Assembly (NCBI RefSeq): GCF_001640805.2
Contig: NC_066837.1
Location: forward strand, 15,546,501-15,610,500
Reading direction: 5' to 3'
DNA from: Lates calcarifer
Lineage: Eukaryota > Chordata > Actinopteri > Centropomidae
DNA: 64,000 nt
Positions 1 through 12,800 of this stretch are shown piece after piece. Under the pieces are notes generated by a model, which was given only the letters and a program-made list of their open reading frames with translations, was not told the origin of the DNA and did not search any database. The translations under genes and the position numbers were made by a program. Numbering within the stretch: position 1 is the stretch's first letter; each line of letters starts with the position of its first letter.

Positions 1-1972
1 CCGCTGAAGCGTCTGTTTTTAAAAATGTCTTGATTACTGGGTGACAGATCTCAGACGTTAACGCTCTTCTCTGTCTGTCTCCCCTCTGTGTTTTGCAGTA
101 GACTGAAACATATTCATGTTTAAACGTGCAGTATAAAAAAAGATACACACCCACACAAATTCATGTACAGCAAGTTCCCTTAAATCCAGATCAGAGGGGT
201 TTGAAAGGTGCCATAATGGAACTGCCATAAAACAGCAGTTTGAAGAAATATCTGCCACTTTGTTGAGGCAGGGCTGTGTCAAGAGTCTCTTTCCAAAACT
301 CACAAACTGGACATTAGTTCTTCGAGACCTTTCTGTCGTCCAAGGCGATTGAGACACATTTATCCCAGAGAATGAGCACATGTCTCAATGTATGTACCCT
401 GCAGGATGTTGTGATTGTTTGCACAAATCCCTTTTCAGTGTGAACTCTCCACGAACAATAACTCCATATGTTAAGCCTCGAGTTTTATCGCATCCTCAGC
501 ACAGTCCATCGATAACAGAGCTCAGTAAACAGCCATGTTGGGGAACTGGGGCTAATGAAGGCTTAGGGAGTAAGTACATCAGTGGTCCAGAACAAGCTTA
601 CAGAGTTGTAAAGTTGAAGGTATATACAGGTATACAAATTGTTTTAACGCACGTAGAGCGCTCCCATTTCTCAGCCTGATAACGACTGAAAAATCAAGAA
701 GAGTTATGATACTTACTACTTAACTGTTTCCACATAAAAATTACAGTTTTAGTGAGGGGGCAGTCAAGCAGCAACAGTGTGTGGGTTTGTGTGTGTCCTA
801 AACCACAAGTAGTTAGGTTTAACACTGTCATGCATCTTACCTGAGTGTTGCTCTTGTTTCTGACTCTAAGCTCGGGAAGGATCTCTAAACTAAATTGCAG
901 TATATTCTTATAAATACATCTCTTTCACCTCATCTAATTCAAAACAACCAGAAAAAAATGAAGAGACACACTTGCTAGCAATTTCCAGCAGTGTTACATT
1001 CGCCTATCCAGACGTTAATGAGATCAGTGCAGATCAAGAGAGGAGAAGAGAGGAGAAAGGAAACTCATTAAGACCACAGGGACGACCTAACCCTATTATC
1101 CCTATCACACCACTGAACCACACACTGATGATGGGAATTAAGATGTGCTGGCCTCGATCCACACCCACTCTTCAGCCCAGTGCAGCAGAGTGTGTCTGGA
1201 GTCGTGCAGTAGCTGCTGGGAAGGACAAATGTGAAGGAGTTTGTTATCTACGCGGTTCAGCACAGCAGTATGGGCGTGTTCAGGTCGGCACTGTGCGGTG
1301 AAAAGGGTCGCAGCAGAACTCTGTGCTCCCACTACATTGTGTTCTTTTTTGTTACAGCCTGCGGCACCCTTCGTGCCAACTCAGGGGTGTGGAAACTGAG
1401 AGAAAGACCCAAGGTTAGCCCAAGCTTGCTCTGTGATAAAGAAGCAACAGTTTAATCCACTGAAGCTAACTCCCTTGCTGCCATCATTATCTCCATTTCC
1501 CCTTAGCACACACATTTAATACAGATGTATCCAAATAGGCGTGGTATCTAAAAAGGCGTGTGGTTTAAAAAAAGAGAGAAAAAAAGTTAGCATTATCTTT
1601 CTTTCATGCAGAGTCTTTTTTTCGTTTCCTTTTTTTTCCTTACAGAAATTACAGAAATTTGGTTTTTCTATGAGTCCTACTTACAGTATGCAGAATATCT
1701 CATGTTCCCACATTGTTTATCATTACATACAGTGATGTCATTGAAATTCCCTTTAATGTAGCCCAGTCAGTCAGAGAGATGAGTAATTATTTAAATACAA
1801 TTCATGTTTAAATACTGGCTGGAGGGGAGCAGGCAAAATGCTACAGCTAGTTCAATGAGAGGCAATATGTAAAAAATTATGATTGAGAGCACATACACAC
1901 ATAGTGCATATGAATTTTGCGCATTGCGCACATCTTAATATGGTTTTGTGTTTCTACTTATGTATTAATATG

Positions 1973-2003
<31 letters not shown>

Positions 2004-2539
2004 GTTTTCTGAATGAAAGTTAATGCAAGTTATTATATACTTTATGTTACACTGCCACTGAATCATGTCATAAACTGTGGCCCTATGCATGTTCACATTC
2101 TGTTAATGCACTGTATGAGTTTATGTTTACATGCTAAGGCCTGTGTGTGTAAGTGCGTGCATGCGTGCATGTGTACATGTGTGCATGTGTATGATCAAAC
2201 ATTTATGATACATGAACACTGTTAGGATACCGTGGGTGCGTTGTGACCTCAGCACCTCAGTCTACTCTGAAATGGTGGACACGCAGCAGAGAGAATGCTG
2301 CAGTTTTTATCAATACACACACAATATATACATACAGACTGGGCGTGAAGGCAAAATAATAAACACATATTTTCACACACGCCGGACAAACTGTGGCACT
2401 ACTGACACTCTATGAGAACCTTGTATTTTGAATGGTTACATTTGATAACTGTAAAAAAAAGTCTTTGTTTTCACACTGTTGAAGTTTGTTCTGAATTATT
2501 TCTATTTTTAAACAGTACCTGATTTTTGAGATCAGCACA
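1..2539. other. Downstream flank of pcdh1, no gene recognised
   Basis: AT-rich sequence with no open frame showing recognisable homology or conserved splice structure. It contains a (TG) run at about 1973-2000 followed by a TG/CA-rich stretch to about 2190. Some of it could be extended pcdh1 3' UTR. Confidence 0.5.
1973..2000. repeat. (TG)n microsatellite
   Basis: About 14 uninterrupted TG units. Confidence 0.9.
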
Positions 2540-2545
2540 TTTATT
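2540..2545 (-). terminator. Candidate polyadenylation signal AATAAA for pcdh1
   Basis: TTTATT on the plus strand gives AATAAA on the transcript strand, about 740 bases after the stop codon. It is the first canonical hexamer I found downstream of the stop. Motif evidence only. Confidence 0.35.
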
Positions 2546-3288
2546 TTTTTCTACTGTGTAACTGTACAGTGACCACACATTTGTTGGTACTTTGATACTC
2601 TGTTTATGACTTAAGATTCTCACGGGCTTAGCAGTTTCATTGGTTAATATTCCCGTTTTGTGTTAAGATAAAGATGATTAGGCATTATAAAGTTTGATTG
2701 GTTTGAATTAGATCCAAATAACTCAATCAAAGACCCGTTACTTCTTTTCATCTGTTTTTACTGGTTAAGACCTCAGTGGTTTTTCAGAAGATGGTTCATC
2801 AGCTGAGTCCAAATCTGGTCTGATGTAGCCTCAGAGAAAGTTTTTATATGTATTGAGGCATTTCTAACACCAGGATTTACTCAGTCTCAATCTCTCTCCT
2901 CTTCACACAGATCCCTCTGGCATGCATTGGATTCAAGTAAAAAGAAGAGGAGATGAAGTTGTCCTCCTCCACAAGGACATGACAGGACCTTTGCCTGCCA
3001 ACAACTTTCACTGGTAGTTTTAAAAAAACACTTTTTTACAAAGTACTTGTGGTCAGGGCTCTCCAAAGAGTTGATCCATCGCTTGCTTAAGTTTAAGTGC
3101 CGATAAATATTAGTCAGAATCCAAAAGTTCCAATTTGATACGCAGCTTTTGGAAAACATCTTCCTTGACATTTTCACATCTTCACAGATTTAAAAGGCCC
3201 TCCAAACTGATGACTTGCCAATAGAGTCTTAACCCTCCCTCTATTAAAGAAAAAGGAATTGTGTGGTGATTGCTCCGTTGCAAAGCTG
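2546..3288 (-). other. pcdh1: Probable pcdh1 3' untranslated region
   Basis: This is continuous sequence after the TGA, with no further conserved coding signal. The extent is set by the nearest AATAAA on the minus strand (plus 2540-2545); a longer 3' UTR is possible. A short open frame on the minus strand at 2887-3177 has no recognisable homology and is taken as chance. Confidence 0.45.
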
Positions 3289-3827
3289 TCACAGGTAGAC
3301 CTCGCGGCGAGACAATGTGAGACAGGATGTGGTCTTGTAGTCCCCTCCTGTCCGCGTCAGTGGTATGACCTCAGGTGGTTTCTGGCCCTCTCCTCCTTCC
3401 TCCTCTTGCTGGCGCCTCCCGAAGCCCGCGCTACTAAAGGTGTCGTAGGATGCTGAAGTCATCTTGCGGTTCAGAAGGTTACGGTTGTGATCGCCCATGT
3501 TCCTGTTGCGGTCTCCGCTACCCAGGGTGCCAAGAGGATCCCCGTTGGCCAAGGGTAATCGCTGACCTTCTCCACTGACGACCACCCCAGGCTCTGAGCT
3601 CCCTGCGCTGCCGGCACTCTCACTGTCGCTCTCATGGTCGTTACCACGGAGATTGTTGTTATCATCTCCCGGGGCAAAGGTGGAGAGCCGCGGGGGGTCG
3701 CTGCCGTGGCGCTGGCGCTGGTGAGGGGAAGGGCGGACAGGCATCCAGCAAGTGTCAGAGTGGCCAAATTCATCGCACTCCCTGGTACACTTTCCTGTCA
3801 GAGCTACGTCTGGCAGCTGTCTGGCAT
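3289..3827 (-). CDS. pcdh1: pcdh1 last coding exon: C-terminal tail ending EVYL
   Basis: The acceptor CCTGTATCCAG|AT at 3828/3827 joins with phase 1 to complete an Asp codon (HVEN-D). The exon encodes 178 residues and a TGA at 3289-3291. RQLPDVALTGKCTREC and EFGHSDTCWMP are the conserved delta-1 block, and RLSTFAP and VIPLTRT also match PCDH1. The C-terminus RREVYL corresponds to human REIYL as I recall it and has the form of a class II PDZ ligand (hydrophobic at 0 and -2). The middle (about 60 residues, rich in Asn, Gly, Ser and Asp) is low complexity and is not conserved with what I recall of human. Confidence 0.93.
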
Positions 3828-6800
3828 CTGGATACAGGAAAAACAAAAAATGTGGAAAAAAAGGACAAAAACTTCATTTTAAACAGAGAACCAGAAATAT
3901 AGGAAGAGAGAGAGAGAGGAGTATCACAAGTAGTTGAACTGGAGATGCTGCAGTTATATAGTACGCACTAGACCAATTCAAGAAGATACAATTAAATGAA
4001 AAGAGGGAGCAGATGGATAAGATCCAACAGGGGAGATGAGTTGAACATTGGGTGAGAAAGACAAATGTGTTAAAAAAAAAAAAAAAAAAGGCCGAAAACG
4101 GTAAAAAACAGGGGACAAAGGTTAAGGGGGGATAGAATTTGAAGGAAGCAAGAAAGGCAGGAAAAATGCTGTTAAAGCAAAATGAAAATTGCTGACTTCA
4201 AAGGAATGTTTTAAAAAATATCCTTGCTGTGCTCAGCATTAAATGGAAGGTGAAAGGTGAGGTCAAACCAAACAACCACTGACGCCAAACAGAAGATAAT
4301 TATCAGACATTTGAATGACAAATCAGAATTTCTTACATACTAAATTACATATCGGCCTTATTACATCCCATGAGTGCTGGTTCACAAGGTTAGTGAGGCC
4401 ACCAGAGATTGAATACTGATGTCCAACAGAGTCAAGTGTCAAAGGTTATGTTTATTATCTATGTAAACCAGCAATGAATCAATAAAGACATCATGTTAAA
4501 TGGAGACAGGGATTATAATGATGACAAATGAAGTGACTTTTCTGTCAATTACAGAAACTGTGCAGGTGTCATGTTACAGATAGTTAAAGTAATATATTCC
4601 ATACACATCTAAAGAGCATTGAAACCAATAGATTTACTATTTGATTCTCTAAATTCTGCTTAAGTTGAATTAAACACAAGAAATTAAATATTTCTTTTGC
4701 ATTCTGAAAACTAATTCCAGTTTTGGTGGCTACGCACAGCAGCAGCAGCAGCAGCAGCAGTAAATTCATGTGAAACCAAACAAGCACATAATCATACAGC
4801 ATAATTACAGCCAACACAATGAATTCTCTGTTCAATTCCTCTCTCCATCTGACCATGACCAAAACTTATTAAACTCCACAAAATCCTCCAGATTTCACAC
4901 GTCGGTGAAAAGACGGCATTTAACTGGAAGCACAGTTTGCAGCCCCAGAAGTTACAGCCAGTCACCAAGGTCGCAGTGACCTTGGTGAGTTTCCACTGTT
5001 GTTCCAGCTCTGGCATGACCACATACAGAGGAACGAGGAAAAAGAGAAGGTAAAATAAAAACCCTTTTTTGCCTCTCTCCATCCTTGACAAAGAACCCAG
5101 TAGAAAAAGGTAAAAACACAATTTCCTTGGTGAAAGGGAAGATTTGGAATCCTGACTGATGACAAGGCCATGGATGAGCCTCTGGCACAACGTACCTACT
5201 ACCACACACTACACATTTGCTTTTCTAAAAAGCTTTTCACATAATACACTCAAGCCCCCATAGAAAAATGTGTGTGGCACATGCAAACAAACTCAGGACA
5301 GCTGCTCCATTCTATAAAACACATTCTCATCATGTGAGGAGAGAATAGACTCCTGAGACCTTGACAGTGAGTCAAGGTTTCAGTGAACGTGAATGTCTGC
5401 CATTGAGAGCGTGTATACAATCAAAACATCTAAGCCTTTCACAGAACACAACACCTGTAGCCTTGAGAGAGAAAATATGTCAATTTGACCACAGTTCTAA
5501 TTGAGTTCAATGGATTTTATTGGCTGTTTACTGTATGATCTCTGTCTGTGTGTGTGTGATTGCTCTGACCGTTCTCCACATGCTCCTCCTCCCCCACACT
5601 GCCCTCCGGTGTGGTTCGCTCGTAGCCTTCCTCGGGCAGCGGCAGAGCTCCCAGCCGTGGCCCAGATGAACTCTTGCTGCTCGGTGTCTCCGAGTCCTCC
5701 ATGCCACTGTCATAGCAACCACCGTCCTGGGGCTGGCTGACTACCGAGAAGGTCACCCGGCGAAGGGTCCCCTGCAGGGAACATACACACACAATATGGG
5801 ATTAATCATCCAGGATTCCTAATCTGAGATTCTAAATCTGGGGATTAGGCTGGTGGGCAGGGGTCTGCAAAGACATATTGAGATTATCTGATCGTGTTCG
5901 TCTTGATTATGGGCTTAGCTGCTACAATGCAGGGTAATAGTCATCAACCAATCACGGCGGTCTTTCAAAGTTTTCAGTTGGCTTTTAATCCCAGTTTAGA
6001 TTAATGCTGCTGGACATGCCTGATGTTTACAAACCTCTGGCCTGCCCAGAGACACTTATTTTTCATCTGGAATGGCGCCCAGTGGTAGCAGCAGCTGGGT
6101 TATATAGAGTCTCAAAAACACTTACTTGGTGCCCTATTAAAACAAGTGAAGGATTTTAAATGATATATCTGGTGATATTCAGTATTTTTATTACTGTCAA
6201 CAAACCCCATGGAAAGCAAAAGACCTGTAATGCATTTATTAAAAAGGTCTTGTCTGTGACAAGACTTTGACAAGACATGATAAACAAATAACACGGGCAC
6301 TGTAAATAATTTTAAGCCAATCCCACCTCCACCATCCTGCAGTGCACTGAGGATGGTTACAGATCATTAGTTCACGAAATGTGTATAAATCCATGGTTCA
6401 AAATAGTCCCCCAACTATAAGAAAATTTACTCCTGTTTGAGTCATGTTTGCTAGAAACTCCCCGCTGTTAAATTATTTAACCTTTTTGAAAAAAAAAAAA
6501 AACAACTTTGTATTTGTGACCCATATTTAGAAGGATCAAATGGGCTTTGGGCTGAGTGCCACAAACAGGGTCAGGAAGTTGGAAACCGGAGAGATGAAGG
6601 AATGCATTTTGGTCTTTTTGTTGGATTTGTTGACAATAACAAAAATCTAGAATAACAACAGCCTCATCCTCTCTTTTGTTGATTTTTTGATCGATTTTTT
6701 TGGTTTGTTTTCGGTGTATAATTTTTCTTGTTTACTCTTTAGCTTGCAAACTAATTATACCTATTATCTGATGTTTATGATTGGTTTGTTATGCCTTTTC

Positions 6801-9800
6801 TCGCTGTATTAATACTGTGTGATTAGAAATTGCTGTACGTTTTTATTTTTAGTATTCTACATCAAGGAAGACTATCAACCGCCATGTGAAAGTTAATTGG
6901 GAGCTAGCCATCGCCATAACTAGGAACACAAACCAATGGGCCATCTACCCCCTAGTGACAAATCTCCTGATCCTGCAGTGAAAGATGGTGATGACTCAGT
7001 AATGAATCATGTCATTCACTCAAACTTAGCATCACACCTGCTGCGATTTGAACACACAAATCACCCCAGCCTAGTTAGCAGACCAGTTTTCACTTTGGAG
7101 TTGAAAAAAAAAAAAAGGCTGTAATAAGTCCATGCTGAGAGAATATCAGAGAGAGTTAAATGACTCCGTCTGGCCTGGAGGGATCACTCTGCACCAGGAG
7201 GCCAATTTCTATACAACACCCCTCCTATCTGCTCTCATACTCATTTATCTACTCACAAAATTACGACCCTTTCAATTTAGATCTGCTTTGAAACACGCGG
7301 CGTATAGAGAGGAAGTGAGGGAACAGAGGGAAGAGGCAGATGAGGGCGGAAAAACGTCAGCTCGGAACGTCGCCTCAGGAGGAGGGAATCTGATGGACGG
7401 CTGGGATAAAAGCCAAAACTGCACCGATTCTTTTTTAATTCTTCCAACCAACCATGGAAAAAGGAACATTTGAACATTTCACCTAATGAACATGCAAGAC
7501 AAGGGGAGAGAGGAACAGAGCAAAATTAATTAAGCAGAAGGGGGAAATTAACAGAGAATTTGTTTCTTCCGCCACTTCTTAACAGCATTTAGATGAAAGG
7601 AGGATGGGAGAAAGTATCTCAGATAGCAGGGATGGTGAGCACGAGCAAGACTGAGGAGGAGGAAGAGATATTAGAATCTAATGGAAAAGCAGCAGTTCTT
7701 GGAATCTCTGTGGCATCATCTTAACTCTCCACAGAGAGAGCGATGTATTTTTAGAGCATTAGCTTAGATGAAGCAGTCCAACCTCTTTTCAGACTAGGGG
7801 CAATGGCACAGAGAGGGAAAAGTGGGTGAAAGAGTATAAGAGGCTGAGTACAGAGATCCACAGAGGGCATGGGTAAGGATGGTTTTTTGTTTTCCTGCAA
7901 AGTTAATTCTTTGATCTCACCACAATAAATTTCTTTTTGAGATCAGTGATGTTGATTTCACAAATACTTAACAGGCTGTCAAAACTGTTTTGTTAGGATC
8001 ATAGAGTGATAATGAATCAACATCCTGGCAAAATGTTTTTTCATGATCACAGAATAATTATTTAATGATATTAATGATGTAAAACGATAATTATTTCTGA
8101 TCACAAGACAAAAGAAATCATCCCTCTACACTCATTTCCTCTCCAGTCTTGTTCGGTGAAACAATATAAAACAGGAAGAAAATGAGATTACTGAGGAGTT
8201 TAGATTATTTTTAACTCCTGTGCCTTTCATTTATTACCATTACATTCCAGTCACAGAGCTACACATCCTACTTTCTGAAAAATAAATACCTAGCAATCTT
8301 TGAAAAACCTGAAAGGTTGTTTAACAACACTCGCTGATGTTCTGAAGGTATCTCCAGGATCCTCAAAGACTTTCTCTGTCTGTCAGGAAAAAAAAATCCA
8401 TCTGTTTCCATAGTTTCACTATTTTATTTCCCTAATCCAAACAAAAATCATGGCTGGATATGATGCTCAATTTGTAATATCTGAACTCAAATCTGTAAAC
8501 TCAGTTATCATCTTATACTGAATATTGACATAACTTTCCTTTAATATTTTGTGCATTAATGCAAAATAACACGTGTTTTACAAAAACAGCAAGTACATAC
8601 ACATTTCCAGAAACCTGAATTAGGAATACAGTCAAAGCCTGAGAAACATATTCTGTCTGTTGTGCACAGATGGAATACTTTTTCATCCAGATGGTTAGAG
8701 AAGTCTTTGAGGATGCTGGAAATACCTTCGGAACAGGGGTTAATGTTGTTAAACAAGAATTAGAGTCTGCTGCTCAGTGAGTCTGTACTTTGGCACAGAG
8801 GAGCCTTAAGCTAAATGCTTACATCAGCATGCTTACATGCTCACAAAGACGATGCTAACATGGTGACGCTAAGCAGGTTTAATGTTTACCATGTCTACTG
8901 TCTTAGTTCAGTGTGTCAGCATACTGACACTTGCTAATTAGCACTAAGTACAAATTATAGCCAAAGCTGCTGACCAATATGTTGACCTGTTGATGACACT
9001 AGGCGAAAAGTCAGGGGATGACCAAAATGATTACAATTTATCACAAGGAAGATCTAAATGTGTGCACCATATTTCATGGCAATCCATTCAGTTGGAAAAA
9101 TATTTCACTGAAAAGTCAGAGGGCTGCATCCTCTGGGGACCATGAATGTCTGAATAAAATGTAATGGAAATCCATCCAGTAATCTATTTGTATGCATCGG
9201 ATGTTTGGGATTATGACTCAAATGTAATGGCAATACATGAAAGGCACAAACTTGAGTTTGGATTACTTTATGAATGTAGAAATCCAGCCTGCGCCACAGG
9301 GCGGGGCTTGATTGACAGACAAGGAGTGAGTTACAACTATTGGAGGCCTGGCGCTGGTTGCTCTGTGTGTGTGTGTTCTATTGCAGAATTCATCTGTTCA
9401 GCCATGATTCCATCTAATTCAATTTCCCTCTAACCCTCTTTCTGGCTAGAGCTGCCCCCTTTCATTCCTTCATCCTGATAATTTTATTTTCTATTTCTCT
9501 CCCCTGTCCTTCCTTCCTTCGGCCGATCCTGCAGTCAACTCTCCTTTTCATAGCTGTAACTCTCGCTCTTTTCTCTCTTCCTCCTTCTCACTTCCTCCGC
9601 CGCCACCATCACCCCTCCTCCTCTCCTCCATCCCTTCTTCTCTTTGCCAGTCAGCTTTATGATGTGGCGATCGATGATGTGTCCTTGACCTCGTTATGAG
9701 TCCCGCTCCTCTCCCCCACAGCAGGCTTTATTGACCCATAACTTCTCTGCTCTCCCTAACCCCCTTTTCCCTCTTTTTCTCTCATCCTCTGTCTTCTAAG

Positions 9801-12800
9801 TCTTTCGCTCATTGACAAACCTCTCTTCTATTCTTATGCCAAATCCCGCATTTTGGCATCTTTTAGTCATTAAATTCTACTAATTGTACACACTACACAG
9901 TCTGCCCCCATCCCTCTTGCTTCTTATCATTGTTGTTTCACTTCTTTCCAAATTTGGCTTTGTACTCCTGCTACTCCCTAATCATTCTAACATTTGTCTG
10001 TCAACGTGGTCTTTTTTTTTCTTCCTTTTTTTTCCAAAAAAAAAAAAAGCTTTTTATGTCTCTTTTTTCTTTGCTCATACCTTACGTTTATCTTTCATTT
10101 CCTTTCTGCTTTACCAGCTTCTACCTCTCTGAAAAAAAAAAACCTCATACCATTGATGTTTGTCAACCCGACAACCTGCAAAATGCATGTTTGTGCGTAT
10201 GCGTATATGTGTGTGTATGTGCGCATACTTTCTATTAATTGGCTGAGCAATTGCAATAAAGACTAATTACTAAATATGCCAATTATCTACTGACACACAT
10301 TTATACATGTGAACATACACACACATTTGGATGAACTGGCTATGGTCCAGTGTGGCCTATGAATTCATGCCTGATGGAATATTAATTGAGTTTGACGGAG
10401 GACATAAAAAACCCTTCCCCTTAATCTGACACGGGCCATTACAGTTCAATACTGACATGGGAGCCTCACTCATCTGCACGGCATGGTGAGCGTGCATGAC
10501 CGCGCACGAGTGTGTTTGTGTATCTATGTGCATGTAATGCATCAGTGCTGCACAAGCATATGAGTATCCTAATACAGTATGGAAGTTACTGTGAAGTTAT
10601 TTTTGGCAGATCAGTGTGAATCAAACAGAGGAATGATGGGTCTGAACTCAGAATAAACTTAACCATCTGTATCTTGCAGTTCTGAAGAAGCAGTAGAAAA
10701 AAAAGTTCCTAATATAGCTTTCATTTCAGGGCAAGCTCGTGTTGCAGTGCACGTGTGTGTGCATATGCTTATACTCATGAGTGAGACTTCACACCTTTAT
10801 GTTTGTGTTTTATGGCTGTGTATGAGTGTGAGACTTTCAAAGCCTGCAAGATGTGTTATACCAGCCTGTGAGAATACACGTGTGCGTGCGTGTTTGTAGT
10901 GTGAGGGGTGTGAGGGGTGTGCGTGTGTGCGCAGTGCACAGGTTGGCTTAGTCATCAAGGTAATTAGTGTGTAAACCTCCTCACTGTCGGTTCAAAGAGA
11001 ATTAACGAGCTCTAGTTAATTAACAGTCTCCCTCTCTTCTCGTTACATGTGTCTGCATATTCAACACATGTGTGTTTGTGTGTGTATGTGCAACATCTGC
11101 ACATCTGACTGTGTGTGTGTGAGCACATTTGGATTGTGTGTTTGTGTTTGTCTATGCCCTGGTACACTCTGGTCTGCATAATGAATTGACAGGATGCGGC
11201 TTATGCATAAACCAAAACTACAAATATGGTTGTAGGACTAGAGCCACATTTCCCTTTGGCTCTCTGCTCATTCCCATTTATGTTTGACATCATCTAGGTA
11301 CAGAGGGAGAGCCACCATCGTAATGGCTGAGTTTATTATTTATTATCTCGTTATATATACATTATATTGTTTTGCTCCTCTTTTGTACATAGCAAGTATT
11401 TTGTTTATAAATGCTCAGACTGGGGGTCAGATTCCCAACATGCCCACACATTTGCGCATCCATTCACTAAACTCCAAGTCACGTTGCATGCAAGGAGAGT
11501 CAGAATGTCATGCATAATCCATAACTGACCACAGTGCATAGAGTTACTCTGTTTCCTACTTTAGATATACCACAACATAAACATTACTGAAATAGTTCAG
11601 CATCTAAAAAAACAGACCAAATAAATTTGTAATGATTCATTTTCTGCACCAAAATGTAATTGGGGGTTTGACTGATATGGCTTATTTAAGACTCATACCA
11701 AAATTCTGTAAGATCAATATCCACTGACAGTGCATGATAGCTTTTTGCTCTTGAATTGATTTTTGATAGAGTGGATGCAGAAAAATTAATTGATAGAGAC
11801 TGTTCAATAATTACATTTGGGCTAAGCCGCTCTTAGATTTTAATTACATAAAAGATGTGTTTTTTCTTGCCTGCTTGCTTTTGTTTATTAAAAATGTAAC
11901 AGACTGTAGCAGAAGGAATTTATACGTTTTAACGATTGTGAATGAGGGATGATATTTTCTAATATTTCACAAACGTTCATCAGTTAAGATGCCGAGTCTG
12001 ATCATCACATAGATTATGTTTTCATCTCTCACTCGCAACATCCCACTCTCCTCCACGTTGCTGCATGCTTGTATTTGTTACTGTGCTAAAAGAAAAGAAA
12101 AGAAAGTGGTGGTGAAGTTTTTGTGCTGAAACAGGCAGAAATCGGACAGCTTTATGAGCCAAATGTCAATCAAGCAGACACCTGACATCCTATTTGCAAT
12201 CTCTCCCTCCAGACACCAGAAATTTTCCTAACGCTGACTGAGGGGTGTAGCTTTGCGTGTTAATTTCCCCGCCAGTCGTCCTTGACTGCTGATTTCAGCA
12301 TGTGGACATGTGATATTTGATGCCGAGCATCAATATTTTTTAAATGTGATTATTTTCATGCCAGAAATAGGATTGCGTGACCCTCATGGAATACTGAAAG
12401 TCTCAATTAAAGGCAAGATTTACGGAATTCTTTAAGTGGCTTAGCAGCTCTAGCGAGCAGAATGGCCTTTTGAATGTTTTAACTCCACCATCAAAACATA
12501 ATATGTGTTTTCATGGTATAATTAGTTTACAAAAAAAAGGAATATTTACAGATTTTTTTGATGTCGCTTTCAGGGAAACATCTTTACCACACTGGACAAG
12601 CGGATATCTGATATCTGATGCGAGATCAATATAATGGTCTAATATGACTATTTATATGATCAGATTCTGTCTCCTCATCCTGTTTCTCATAATGTGATAG
12701 CCTATTTACTACCAAAAAATAAATGAGCTGATAAAGTGTCAGTCTTTTGTATGTTACAGCTTTAACTATGCAGAATGCGTAAGGTGATATTGCACTATGC

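Noticed and set aside
1138..1455. Overlapping short frames on both strands
   Set aside because: No recognisable domain and no splice-supported continuation; chance frames.
2887..3177. Minus-strand open frame of 96 codons below the pcdh1 stop
   Set aside because: It lies in the probable 3' UTR, has no homology and no initiating context of note.
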